Shown piece by piece: positions 1-11,717 of a DNA stretch of 64,000 nt. Origin of the DNA: Erodium maritimum (Eukaryota; Streptophyta; Magnoliopsida; Geraniales; Geraniaceae); NCBI GenBank assembly GCA_963921825.1, contig OY997593.1, positions 51,320,039 through 51,384,038 of the forward strand, read 5' to 3'. Every line of letters starts with the position of its first letter. Position 1 is the stretch's first letter. The notes below the pieces were generated by a model. The model was not told the origin of the DNA, searched no databases, and saw nothing but the letters and a program-made list of their open reading frames with translations. A program made the position numbers and the translations under genes.

Positions 1-472
1 TCTTCCTTGGGTGGTTTTCGGCCAAGCACTAGAAAATGTGCTGAATTGCTCACCAAGTGGTCCCTTTAACCCACAAGTGTAGTGACTCAAATTCCCCTTG
101 TGCCCAAAATCTTCATATAACCAACTCAAGGGTAAAAGAGTCAGAATTCTACCCTTTCTTCCCTTTCAGGCAAACATGGACACATGTCCATATGGGGACC
201 ACTTCAAGCTTAAGGAATTCCATCTTTATTAATTGTAGAATTTAGTTCTTAATCGGAATGCGGTTTGACTAAAGAGACTTCGGGTTGACTTTTCCCAATA
301 TTACAGTCGATGGAAAGGAAACGGCCCAACTAAGACAACCGTAACGATGGCTAGGATTTTTGGGCCCTGGAAATGTCCCGAATCCAAGTCATCGGTTGAC
401 TTTTCTCGGCAAAAGTCAACTCTCGCCGAAAACCTCCGGTTCGGCAGGGATCGACCGGGGGCGGTTCTTACA
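1..472 (-). repeat. 3' LTR of element A (partial, cut by window edge)
   Basis: This stretch matches 10045-10517 closely, for example the shared runs around ggtggttttcggccaagcac and the terminal ggggcggttcttaca. It ends at 472, directly next to the polypurine tract, as a 3' LTR should on the minus strand. The two copies differ at scattered bases and small indels, so the insertion is not recent. Confidence 0.93.
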
Positions 473-487
473 GTCTACCCCCCTTAA
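473..487 (-). other. Polypurine tract of element A
   Basis: On the minus strand this reads as a purine-rich TTAAGGGGGGTAGAC directly before the 3' LTR. It is the expected primer for plus-strand DNA synthesis. Element D has an almost identical tract at 56074-56089. Confidence 0.85.
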
Positions 488-522
488 AAGAATTTCGTCC
501 TCGAAATTAAAACTGACGTACC

Positions 523-1817
523 TCAAGGGTCGAACAGGCTGGGGTACTTCTCACGAACCTCATCCTCGCGCTCCCAGGTCGACTCTGCACCGTGGTGCTT
601 CCACTGTACCCGCACCAGTGGGATAGTCCTGCCACGCAAGGCCTTCTCTCGCCTATCTAGAATCCTGACTGGTTGCTCCTCATACAAAACATCTTCAGCT
701 ACTTGGATGTCCATCCACTCAATCACGTAGAAGGGATCCACGGTGTACTTCCGCAATTGGGATATATGGAAGACGTTATGCACGTTCCCGAGCTGATGTG
801 GCAATGCCAGGCGATAGGCAACCGCTCCAACTCTGCTCAGGATCTCGAAAGGTCCGATAAATCGCGGGGCCAACTTGCCTCAGCCACGGTTGAACCGCAA
901 AAGGCCCTTTTTCAGGCTCACCCTCAGGAACACATGGTCACCAACCGAAAACTCAAGAGGCATGCGTCGTCTATCTGCATAACTTTTTTGGCGACTCTGT
1001 GTGGTCCTCAACTGATCCCGAATTAGTACGACCTTCTCGGTCGTCTCCTGGACAATCTCCAGACCAAGTAGACTCCGGTCTCCCACCCCTGCCCAACACA
1101 CGCGCGATCTCACGGCCTACCATACAATGCCTCGAACGGCGACATCCCAATACTGGGCTGGAAGCTGTTGTTGTAGGAAAACTCCGCTAAAGGCAGGTGG
1201 TCCTCCCATGACCCTCGAAAGTCCAACACACATGCTCACAGCATATCCTCCAGTATCTGGATAGTGCGCTCTGACTGGCCGTCGGTCTGTGGGTGATACG
1301 CCGTACTGAGCAAGACCTCGGTCCTCAACTCTCTCTGCAAGCTCTCCCAAAATCTAGAGGTAAAACGTGGATCTCTGTCGGACACAATCGACACCGAAAC
1401 CCCGTGAGGACGGATGATCTCCCGAACATACAACCGGCTCAAAGTATCAACCGTGTCCGTCATTCTCATGCCCAAGAAGTGTGCCGACTTGGTCAGTCGG
1501 TCGACCACCACCCAAACTGAATCATGCCATCTTGGCGACCTCGGCAAGCCACTCACGAAGTCCATCATGACATGCTCCCACTTCCACTCTACAATCGGTA
1601 ACGGCTGTAGAAAGCCAGCGGGACGATGATGCTCGGCCTTCACTTGCTGACAAGTGAGGCACCTCGAAACGAACTCTGCCACCGCTCTGTGCATCCCGCT
1701 CCACCAGAACTGTCGTCAGATATCCCGATACATCTTGGTGCCACCTGGGTGCAGAGCAAGACGGGAGTGATGAGACTCTCTCAACACATCATCTCTACAA
1801 CCACGTGGCATAAATAG
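523..1817 (-). pseudogene. Element A integrase and chromodomain-like C-terminus (broken)
   Basis: On the minus strand the catalytic core is readable from 1694 to 1236: zinc-finger end LTCQQVKAEH, first Asp in MMDFVSG, second Asp in SDRDPRF, and the Glu region YHPQTDGQSERT, which is the D,D-35-E layout of retroviral-type integrases. Further on come [17 protein letters not shown], a GPFEIL motif and HISQLRKY. The C-terminal chromodomain-like stretch (about 523-660) has VRVQWKHHG and STWEREDEV. Stops interrupt it upstream of the readable core (before FWWSGM), after FEALYGRP and before GKLAPRF (R to TGA), and the frame shifts between the core and the C-terminal part. It is the 3' part of the gag-pol polyprotein and continues 3516-6933 across the nested solo LTR. 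Confidence 0.9.
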
Positions 1818-1822
1818 TCCCC

Positions 1823-3510
1823 TGTTAGTCTTAGTGCCCGTAGTTCAATCCTAAATGTCCAAATGTATATATCATCGTTAGCAATAAAATTAAAGCGGCT
1901 TTATATTACTTATGTGTTGGAGTAATATATCGATGTGTGCTCTGATCTATGCCCACCATGCGAATAGAACCATAGATCGAGATAGATCACACTCGATGGG
2001 TCCCTAGTCAACAAATCTTCACTAGAAGCGACTAGTATGAAAGATGGCTCTTTATGGCTTACGTTCTGTTAGTCATTGGAATGGGATCCCGGAGTCTGAT
2101 CATAGATATCATGTGGGACATGATATTGGACGACCCGCCCTGAATATGTGCCATAGATTAAGTCATGAACATATTCAGTGTTGTAGCTTGTCATGTATCC
2201 TTAGACCAAGGAGTCTTTGTGATCGCTATGTAGTCAACAACTGAGTTTGACCTGAGCCTAACGTTGTCCGTAACAGGGCTTCCATAACGGCCAGGATTGG
2301 CTTGGGGACGGGCTACATGAGTGACACGAAAGACGGCTAAGGGATTTATCCCTCATACTAAGGTATGGGAAAGATATCGGTTCTCGGCCACTTGATCGAG
2401 AGTGACTGGAAGAATAGCATGGCCATGCACATGATACTGGGTATCATATCTTCAGTCATCTCACATATCAAGGAACGGTGATTGAGAATAATAAGGATGA
2501 CGGCTCTATGCCTTATCTCAATCAGGATATCGGAGATAAAAGGATAATGATAGGGACGACGGAAAGGTTAGAATCGACAGGGTCGATTCGTTATGTAGTG
2601 TCAGACAATACTAAAGTCTCGTTAGTTGCCACTTAAATAGGATCAAGTAAAATGGGATTTTACGTTGATCTATTGACATGCATAAACCTAAGGGTCACAC
2701 CGGAGGATGAAACTCATTGACACATTTATGGAGAATGGCCAAAAGGGAGTTGTCTCGGGACATGACCAAAACTGGGTTTTGGGTCATGTGCCCGTAAGTG
2801 AATAGGACTTCACAGATCGAGACAAGGCTTGGAGTCTTGGGATTGATCGCGTCGGATAATGTTGGACATTTCCGGTATGGAAGGCATGGAGGCGATGAGC
2901 GAATCACGGGACCTCGTTGGAAATGGCCACAGGCCATGTTCCAAGAGGCCCATGAAAGGCCCATGCAACCAAGGCCCATGGAACTAATTAATCAAGTCTT
3001 GATTAATTAGTACTAAGTAAGCAAGACAAGGATTAAGGTGTTGGTGATTCACCACCTAACCCAATCTTGTCTTGCCATACTTTGTCCTATTTACACCTTA
3101 CTTGACACCATACTTGTCCCATGCCTTTAGTTGGACAAGTATGGGTTTTGTTATGTTTAAGTCATCTTTTTTCAACATAACAAACACAAGACAAGAATAG
3201 GAAACACATTTTCTCTCCCTCTTCCATGGCCATTTCGGGTTTGGCTAGTTTCCTCCTCCATTTTTGTGTTCTTGAGTCCTCAAAGAGAAGAACTACGTGG
3301 CTTTGATTCCCATGTGGATACGTAGGCGTCTTGGAGACTCAAGCCAATCATTCGTTAACCGGTGTTCTTGTTTTGGTAAGAGATAGTGCTGAATTTTTCT
3401 CTTGTGAATCCATTCTTTGTTAGTTGTTTCATGGTTTTAATCGTCTCTTGGTTTTTATTGATTTTCCGCTGCGAGTTGCTTCATCTCCAACCCTACCTCG
3501 AGACCCAACA
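1823..3510 (+). mobile_element. Solo LTR, Ty1/copia-type family, nested in element A
   Basis: A 1,688-bp unit begins TGTTAGTC and ends GACCCAACA. It is flanked by the exact 5-bp duplication TCCCC at 1818-1822 and 3511-3515. The same sequence occurs at 25834-30537 (plus strand, itself interrupted) and at 34136-35791 (minus strand), where a primer-binding site and copia-type gag follow it, so it is an LTR. No internal domain is present, so it is the product of LTR-LTR recombination. Removing 1,693 bp (LTR plus one duplication) restores the gag-pol reading frame of element A. Confidence 0.95.
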
Positions 3511-3515
3511 TCCCC

Positions 3516-5754
3516 CTCGGTATCGTAGACCCAGATCAGTGCCCTGCTCCCAACCCTCGGTGTCATCACTGCTGATCATCCTCTCTCGGGTCTTTGTTGT
3601 CTCGGCATCCCCGGTATATGCCTCCAGCACACGGGCAACAAGTGTGGGCTGCGCCACCAACGAACACAAGGCAACGCCATCGGTGATCTCATCGAGCTCG
3701 AGCCGAAACGTGCTCATCTTCTCCATCATGTCCCACTCTCGGACATATATGCTAGCAAGGCTGTGAGTCGACTTCCTACTCAGGGCATCAGCGACGACGT
3801 TCGCCTTACCCGGGTGATAGAGTAGCTCGAAGTCGTACTCCTCCAACAGCTCCATCCATCGCCTCTGGCGCATGTTCAAGTCGCGCTAGGAGAAGATGTA
3901 CTTGAGGCTCTTGTGATCCGAAAACGCCCGGAATCGCTCTCCATACAAATAGTGCCTCCTCTTCTTCAGCGCAAATACAACTGCTGCCAACTCTAGGTCA
4001 TGAGTCGGGTAGTTGCCCTCATGTGTCTTCAACTGTCTCGAGCCATATACAACTACCTTCCCGGACTGCATCAACACACATCCCAGTCCCTCTCCGGACG
4101 CGTCACAGTACACGTCATAACCGACCCCGCGCTCCGGCACGATCAATACGGGTGCGGTGGTCAAACGAGACTTCAGCTCGTCAAAGGAGTGCTCGCACTC
4201 ATCAGTCCATACAAATTCCGCTCCCTTGCGTGTCAAGGCAGTCATCGGCGCGGCCAGACGTGAGAAGTCCTGGACGAAACGTCGATAGTACCCTACCAAG
4301 CCTAGGAAGCTGCGGATCTCGAACACACTCTTGGGCTATGCCCACTTCGAGACCGCATCGATCTTCACCGGATCGACGATTATACCCTGTCGGGACACAA
4401 TATGCCCGAGGAACTTCACCTCGGCGAGCCATAACTCACACTTCTCCAGGTTGTCGTACAGCTGGTGAGTACGCAACAAAGTCAACATTGTCCTCAAATG
4501 CTCCTCATGTGCCTCCTCACTAGACGAATAAATCAGAATATCGTCTACGAACACCACGACGAACTGATCCAGGTAGGGTCGGAAGATACCGTTCATCAAG
4601 TCCATGAACGCTGCAGGTGCGTTCCTCAACCCGAATGGCATCACCAAGAACTCGTAGTGCCCATACCGAGTCCGAAATGCGGTCTTCTCCACATCCTCCT
4701 CCCGAACCCTCAGCTGATAGTACCTTGATCGAAGATCAATCTTCGAGAAGAACTTCGCTCCTCTCAGCTGATCAAACAGATCATCGATCCTCGGCATTGG
4801 ATAACGGTTCCTCATCGTAACCCGGTTCAACTTTTGGTAATCAATGCACATCCTAAAGGCTCCACCCTTCTTCTTCACGAAGAGGGCGGGTGCTCCCTAC
4901 GGCGAAGCACTCGGTCAGATGAAACCCTTCTCCCGAAGCTCCTCTAGTTGTCGCTTTAGCTCGACCAACTCGGCTGGTGCAAACCGGTACGGGGCCATAG
5001 AGATCGGCGCCGTACCCGGGATCAAGTAGATCCTAAATTCCACCTCGCGCGCTGGCGGTAATCCTGACAGCTCATCCGGAAAGACCTCCGGGAACTCGCT
5101 TACCACTCTCGGTAGCTCTCTACTATGCACTGTCTCCGTCTCATCTCCCACGGTTAACGCAGACAGGAGTACTCCGCTCCTACTGCCCAAGACACAAGTA
5201 ACGACCGTGTCGCCCGATAATACGGTCACCTTCCGATGATAACAGTCGATTGACGCCCGATACCTCTTCATCCAGTCCATCCCCAAAATCACGTCGAACA
5301 TCGTCATGTCCAGCACAAGCAAATCACCATAGAAGGGGCAATCCGCCACTCGGATTTCACAAGCCCGACAAATGGTACTTAAAACTACCTCTCCCGTAAC
5401 AGGGGCGTCAAGACATAAAGGTCTACTCAGAAACTCCACCCTCAACCCCAACATACGAGCAGAAGAAGAAGAGATGAAGGAATGAGATGCTCCATTATCA
5501 AACAAGAAAGATGCCCAGGAATTATAAAGCAAACACGTACCCTGAGTAGCCTCATGGCCGGCGGAACGTCCCTCAGCCCGAGATTCGGTGACAGCATACA
5601 CCCGGCCCTGCTGTCCCTAGGGTCCGCCTCTCGGAGGTGGTGGAAGTGCCACCTGCTGCGCAGCTCTCTGCCTCGGCGCTGGCGCGCTTGCTGCCTGCCT
5701 CGGAGCTCTCTGCGTCTGAGTCTGACGCTGCTGAAACTGTGGCGAATGCCCAGT
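3516..5754 (-). pseudogene. Element A protease, reverse transcriptase and RNase H
   Basis: All domains lie in one minus-strand frame that is continuous with gag. Protease: LFDNGASHSF (about 5480-5510), where the usual D-S/T-G active site reads [46 protein letters not shown] and the catalytic FVDD (about 4535-4560). RNase [17 protein letters not shown], then [10 protein letters not shown], and the linker RQRRWMELL and [15 protein letters not shown] (about 3785-3860). In-frame stops lie near 5619, at 4912-4914, near 4887, at 4333-4335 and at 3883-3885. The D-N-G site and the stops indicate a dead copy. The 3' end of this segment abuts the solo LTR insertion. Confidence 0.92.
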
Positions 5755-6933
5755 CTACGATTGTTGTGGTCGCGGAGCTGACGCCACCAAAAACTGATCG
5801 GGGTACCTGGAAGCGAAGGGTCCTGGCCAGCCACATCGATGACACAGTGGTGGCCCGGCACTCGACCTCTCCTCAGGTCTACCCGCCGGACGGTCTACTG
5901 GTCCTCCGCTCATCGGACAGTCCCAAGCCATGTGGCATGGTTGCCCACAATGATAACAAGTGCGTCCTGACACAGAAGGTCCAACAGAAGCCATCGACCC
6001 GACCTGCCGTGGTCCTCTCAACTGGACCTGGGACTGGAACAATCCCGAGGTTCTCTACCTCCTCGGGTCTCGAGACTCAGATGGCATCAAGGAGCTGCTC
6101 GATCTCGGCCTGACCTCCCGAGCCCTAGCCGTGTCACGGAAGCGTCGCTCCACAGCCAAGGCCTGATCCACTAGATTAGTGTATACATGGGTCCTCAGAA
6201 CAACGACCCTGTCCGCGATCGTAGGGCGAAGCCCTCCCTCGAAACGTCGGCAGCGGAGAGCCTCTGTCTGAACCATCTCCTGAGTAAAACGAGACAGGGA
6301 GGTTAACCTCGCCACGTACTCGGACACTGATAATCCCTCCTATCGCAACTCCAGGAACTGCTGACGCCCGTCGTCCAGTACCGCCTGTGGCAAATACTGC
6401 TTGAGAAAATGTTGTCTGAACAGCGCAAAGTCATCTCCCACTCGTGCCTGCTCGCGCCGCCACCAGTTGTAGGCCTCTCCCTCTAGGTGTAAGGCTGTGA
6501 AAGAAACTCGGAGTCTACCAATCACTACCCCAAACGTGTCCAGGTTGCGGGTGATCCGCTCCAGCCACCTCTCGGTTGCCTCGTGGTCTGGCTCCCCGGA
6601 AAACACAGGCGTGCCTAGCATGCGGAAGTCTCGCAGTGCCTACGCAGTGTAGCTGTCGACCTGCGTAGGTCCCTCGGTAGTCACTGCAGTGGCAGCAGGT
6701 GCAGCCTCCAGTGTTGGAGCTGCAGCCTCTCTCCGGGGAAAGGCTGCTACCAAAGCCTGAACAGTGCGGGTCAGCTCCTCCAGAGCTGCCGCCTGGGCTG
6801 TCTCAGCCCTCTCGTGCCCCTCAGCAGGCGCACCCTGGGCACTAGTCGCCCCTGCCGACTCAGTAGTCGATAGTTGTCCTCGGCCCCTAGCGGGCCGTCT
6901 CCTCGTGCCTCGCGGAACGTAACTCGGCGCCAT
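5755..6933 (-). pseudogene. Element A gag with zinc knuckle (three internal stops)
   Basis: The reading frame starts with ATG at 6933 (MAPSYVPRGTRRR). An Ala-rich N-terminal region is followed by the retrotransposon gag core with ATERWLERI, AYNWWRREQ, FRQHFLKQYLP and VSEYVARL, then a CCHC zinc knuckle C-YHCGQPCHMAWD-C near 5895-5940 and a second, degenerate one. Frame-preserving TAG stops occur at 6637-6639, 6337-6339 and 6052-6054, with a further one at 5752-5754. Related gag proteins have Gln at several of these places, so CAG to TAG is the likely change. Gag would form the virus-like particle and bind RNA. Confidence 0.9.
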
Positions 6934-7808
6934 ATCGTCAGTCTTCTGCTCGGATAACGCACAGGTTCAGTTTCTTAACTCGGAAAGAACGACGCGCTTA
7001 GAATAACTAACGCCACACACAGTCCACCCCACTAGTACTCATAGTAATAATATACTCAGTAGTATAGTCACGCAATAGAACACGGAAAAGAAGTCCGCAC
7101 ACTAGTGCGTCACATAGATCATAAACCCAAACAGCGAGGTTACACACAGTTTCACACTCAACAACAACTCCACACAAAAGTCACACAGACCACAGTTTAT
7201 ACCACCAGGAAATTTCACAGTGTACAACATAGACTTAGTTTCAAGTTATTAACGCAACCTCTTTCTAACATAACATTAATGTTGACACCGTGTCAGTACA
7301 ACCCGGTTCAGGCGTCCCCGAATTACGTTGTAACAACTTGGCATCCCTCCATTCACGTACAGCTACAGTGGCCCCTATAGCTGAATCGTGATGGTACATA
7401 CACTTCAGTTTCTGCAGAAAATCGGGCATGACCCATTCGTAATTTACACTAACCATCCGCTTATGTGGGACAACCAATCACCACCTGCACACAGCACTCA
7501 ATCACAATTACAGCACACACAAATTTATCTCAACTTTACACCTCGGGTCTCAATAATTTCACTCTTACCGCCCGGCCAACTCCACACTTGGAAAACAATT
7601 TAACTCAAACCATGACACCAACCACACAGGTTCACAAAAGACACACGGTACTTAGACCAGACAACCACCAACCCGAGACTCTCTCCATCTCGTTCTACGC
7701 GTAGGACATCTCCGACTTGCGTGACCGACACACGGTACTTAATGACAAAACTCTACCCACCTAATTGACGTACTGTCCGAGGTTTTGAAAAACGCGTTCA
7801 AAATGAAA
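6934..7808 (-). other. Element A untranslated leader
   Basis: About 0.88 kb between the primer-binding site and the gag start codon. The plus strand is rich in CA/ACA runs and shows no convincing coding potential. This is the usual place of the leader and packaging signal. Confidence 0.7.
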
Positions 7809-7827
7809 CCAGGCTCTGATACTAAAT
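7809..7827 (-). other. Primer-binding site of element A
   Basis: On the minus strand, directly after the LTR end GTGACA, the sequence reads ATTTAGTATCAGAGCCTGG. It resembles the common plant retrotransposon site TGGTATCAGAGC, complementary to the 3' end of initiator tRNA-Met. Confidence 0.8.
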
Positions 7828-10517
7828 TGTCACGCCCCAAATCCGGTTTTTACCGGACTCGAGACGTGATTTAAAACAGTGCGTAATAAAGCAGTTTAAT
7901 AATGAAAAGGGTCTCAAAATGACGATTTAAACTTCCAAAAAAACACGCGAGTCAACAGCTCGGTAAAAAGTATGTAGTAAACGAGTATGCAAAAGGTAAA
8001 CAACAGTACGTCTCTAGACAAGCTAGCCTAGGACCCTCGGTAGCTCACAATCATCGAGCAATTAGCTACTACAAATCCCACTCAAAACCTGAAACACAAC
8101 AAGGTAAGGGTTGAGCTTTCGCTCAGTAGGGAAAGTAGTTAAGGTTATGAACATCAGTTCAATACCACGAGTAACTGTCCAATTAGGGCATACTAGCAAA
8201 GCATAGCTACCAACAACGCCCACGGAACAAGTACCAACCACTAATCACCCTCGAAAGATCAAAATCACAAATAATACAACGCACAAAGCCAATCAGCACG
8301 CACATCACACACAACAGAACAATACATAACTTAGTACAACCAATCACAATATCTCTGGCTATCGCAGCCCGTCCCATTTATATCGTACCGGAACACGAAG
8401 CATCGGTCCCGACATCTTCCCGTCACATAGACTCGGGGTAACATCCCAGACCGAAAATCCCTCATCCCGGACCACATAGCCTCAGGGCAATGGTTGAACC
8501 GTCCTCGTCCTCGATACTCTACACCAGCATACTCTCTCAGTGTAGGTATTATAATGGACACAACCCCTCTTGGAACACACATCAAGAGAATAACACGCAT
8601 CATAATGCCATAGTTCGACCACGGTGTACCAACCGAGCCAAACTCACCATAACACAAAAATCGGTCTATCACTCTCACCCGATCATATAACAACCAAATG
8701 TTCACATCACATCAAACACGGCACACTTTACCACACATAGTCACAACATGCTCACCGAGTATAACATAACATGATTCTTAATCTTATCGACACTTAGCCA
8801 CACATCATGCATCTCAATCAAAGATCAGACATTTCAATCAGCAAACAACCTAAGACTCGACATGGCCATTCTACCAGCACGACAATTTCGCAAGAATTGA
8901 AAGCGATTATTCTAGTGAATCACATCCTACATGCAAACTAAGACTCGTCCGGTTATTAATGTAATTGAAAGCGGTTATTCTAGTGAATCGCATCATATAT
9001 GCGAACTAGGACCTTTCCGGTTATTATTATTAACATACATGCATACTAGTAACTTTCCACAATCGAACCGGTATTCGCTACGATCCCTACCTCGAAAGTA
9101 AACAGGTATAAACTCCTAGGTGGTGACGTCCTGGCTCGCTTCCTCCTCTACTTCACGATGTCCTCGGGTCGTCTCCTTCATCGATCTCGGATATGAAGCC
9201 TTGGATCCCAAAAAAATACTCGAGTCAAAACTAATTCAGTTGCGTTAAGAACGAGAAATAACTGAATTAAGCCCGAAAGTCCAACATAGGCTAAAATGGG
9301 AAATTGGCCGAAACAAAGCCCAATTCAGATGGCCCACTGGCCCAGAATCCGACCCGGTACGTGCAGCGTACCGGCTCGGTACCCGAACCGACCGGTGCCA
9401 CAAACCGGCCCCAAACCAGACTCGGCGCGTGCCACAGACCGGCCCGGAACCAGACACGGTCCTTGCGGCACGCCGGCCCAGAACCAGGCACGGTCCGTGC
9501 TGCACACCATGCCGGATCCTGGCCCGGTCCGTGCGACACTCCGTGCCGGAACCTGGCGCGATCTGTGCGGCATTCCGTGTCGGAATCAGGCCCCTTCTGT
9601 GCCCTGTTCCGTATCAGACCAGACCAGACCCCTTCTTCTTCCCCAAGTTCGTTTTCTGCGAAAAACTTCTCATAACCTCCATTGAAGGACTTCCAAAGCT
9701 CCAAAATAGAACCTAAAATCTTCAATACTTCTACACCCTCAATGGGCTTCATCCAAACTACTCAAAACAATATGTTTTCAACATCCTACTTCACTTCCAA
9801 CCACAAAATCATCATCTAACCTCATCCAACCTCAAACTCCACCATTCCTAGCTCTTCTTTTTCAAAACCCATGATCCCATTTCACCAAAAATGAATGTTA
9901 TTAGGGGCTTTACCTTGGAAATGATGAGTAGAAGAAAAAAATATGGGGTTTGTTTGGTGGTTTGAGGTAGAAAACTACAGAAAGCACTCTCTTTTCTCCT
10001 TGCTTCTCCTTCAAGCTTCCATGGAAGCTTCACTCTATCTCTTCCATGGGTGGTTTTCGGCCAAGCACTAGCAAATGTGCTGAATTGCTCACCAAGTGGT
10101 CCCTTTAACCCACAAGTGTAGTGACTCAAATGCCCCTTGTGCCTCAAAGCTTCATATAAACAACTCAAGGGTAAAAGAGTCAAAATGCTACCATTTCTTC
10201 CCTTCCAGGAAAACATGGACACATTTCCATATGGGGACCACTCCAAGCTTAAGTAATTCCATCTTTATTAATTATCGAATTTAATTCTTAATCGGAATGC
10301 GGTTTGACTGAAGAGACTTCGGGTTGACTTTTCCCAATATTACAGTCGATTGAAAGGAAACGGCCCAACTAAGATAATCGTAACGACGACTAGGCTTTTT
10401 GTGCCCTGGAAAGGTCCCGAATGACTCTCCAAGTCATCAGTTGACTTTTCCCGGCAAAAGTCAACTCTCGCCGAAAACCTCTGGTTCAGCCGAGATCGAC
10501 TAGGGGCGGTTCTTACA
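7828..10517 (-). repeat. 5' LTR of element A (2,690 bp)
   Basis: Bounded by TGTCACGCC at 7828 and TTCTTACA at 10517 (plus strand), which are inverted TG...CA ends, and flanked internally by the primer-binding site. The first part in element orientation matches the partial LTR at 1-472. A block at 10354-10401 is shared with the LTRs at 26325-29347 and 49037-58986. A GC-rich repeat array lies at 9330-9610. Confidence 0.92.
9330..9610 (-). repeat. GC-rich tandem repeat array inside LTR of element A
   Basis: About eight degenerate units of roughly 32-36 bp with the core pattern ccggaaccaggcacggtccg, followed by variants of tgcggcac. The low density of A and T keeps frames open on both strands, so several overlapping ORFs arise here; none looks like a real protein. 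Confidence 0.75.
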
Positions 10518-11700
10518 CCAATGGTCCGACGTGGTCGTACCTGTATTACTAAGATGAACGTTCGGGAGGGACTGAAAAATGGACCTTTGATTAGAGCTCT
10601 ATCCAGTCGCGTCTGGATAGTCCCCGACGCCATGTGAATTAATGGCCCTCCAGAAGAACATCCACCAAATTCAGTTCATCCACCACCTCCCGAAAATCCT
10701 CAATGAGGGCCCGCGGATAGGCCTCCCCTCCCTCCGTTTCCATCAGATTCAGGATACCGTTAAAATCCCCAATAAGAACCCATTTCGACCGGGCTTGGTG
10801 GTGAAGTCGTCGAAGCAAATCCCATGTTCTATGTCGAACCTCCCGTCGTGAAAAGCCATAAATACTCATAATCCGCAGGTCCGAGTAGCCTACCGCCGAC
10901 ACCTCTGCATCAATGAAATGCTCATCCCATTCCCTGATATCCACTTCAACCCCTTGTACCCAAAATAACGCCAGTCCCCTTCCCGTAGGAGAGATCGACA
11001 CAATGTAGTACCTCTGGAAACCCATCGACCGCGCCAGCATACGAACTTTATGGTCATGAGCAAGTGTTTTTGACGAGAAAACCAGATGGGGATGATGAGT
11101 GTGAAGGAGTTGGCACAATTATTCCTTATGAGGATCTGTGCCTAGACCTTGACAGTTCCAGGCAATAATACGGAGATCCAACACACTGCACGTCGTCCCC
11201 TCCAGATCACTGATGACGGCCAACCCAAAGGATTCGGATGTAGAGATGGGAGTAGAGGAATCGGAGTAGGTACCCCCAAAGGAGCCATTGATGGAAACCG
11301 CAAGGACATCCCACTTCGTCCAGACGTATCTACTGGCGACTCCGGCCTCGTGGCAGTCGGGAGCAGAGATGGGTCAAGTGGAATCAGTGGTATGGGTAAC
11401 GGGGCCACCAGCTCAACTGAGTGGCGTACCCGGGAATTCGTTCGTGCCATCGATACCAGAAAAGGTGGACCACCTGCCTGGGAGCTAGAGCCTGATGGCA
11501 TCGTTTGACGGGAGGGTGGAGAAGGCGGAGCCGCCGGAGGTCAAACCGCCGGAGAGACCACGACCCTGCACAGGTGAGGTGGAGGTTGGGAGATCCATTT
11601 CCGACCCGCAGAGGAGTGACGAGGGAGAGAAGGAGAGCCGGACAGAGGCCGCAAGAGGCGACGACGGCGCGCCTGTGCCAAGGGTTGTGAAACCCTAGCA
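10518..11700 (-). pseudogene. L1-type LINE fragment (5' part, endonuclease) interrupted by element A
   Basis: On the minus strand the frame shows the start of an APE-type endonuclease, RIIAWNCQGLG (about 11135-11165), then DHKVRMLARSMGF, RDLRIMSIYGF-like text and the catalytic IGDFNGILN (about 10735-10765), the normal order in plant LINE ORF2. A stop follows PHKE just after the first motif, and at about 10636 a stop and a frameshift precede TIQTRLDRALI. Upstream (11142-11700) is a C-rich region of ORF1 or 5' UTR type beginning near gctagggtttcacaacc. The LINE sequence stops exactly at the LTR of element A (10517/10518), so element A inserted into it and the RT part should lie left of the window. 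Confidence 0.8.
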
Positions 11701-11717
11701 TAGAGATCCCTTTTTAG

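Larger units (their letters stand above)
1..10517 (-). mobile_element. Ty3/gypsy Tekay-like retrotransposon A (partial)
   Basis: Reading on the minus strand, the order is 5' LTR (7828-10517), primer-binding site, leader, gag, protease, RT, RNase H, integrase, C-terminal chromodomain-like region, polypurine tract, and the first 472 bp seen of the 3' LTR, which runs off the window. The LTR termini on the minus strand are TGTAAGAACC and GGCGTGACA. Very long LTRs, a single gag-pol frame and the C-terminal motif around STWEREDE fit the Tekay/Del chromovirus clade of Ty3/gypsy elements. The internal part is about 5.66 kb once the nested solo LTR (1823-3510) and one copy of its target duplication are removed. 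Many in-frame stops make this copy non-functional. The element interrupts an older LINE at 10518. Its own target duplication cannot be checked because the left end is missing. Confidence 0.93.

Noticed and set aside
2695-3010. ORFs recurring at 2695-3010 and 34636-34951
   Set aside because: They are the same LTR sequence read in both orientations. LTRs of this family carry no gene, and the frames are broken in the third copy.
9245-9752. Five overlapping ORFs of 82-153 codons on both strands
   Set aside because: They all lie in the GC-rich tandem array of the LTR of element A. Open frames on both strands follow from the repeat period and lack of A/T; the proteins are repetitive and have no start context or domain.
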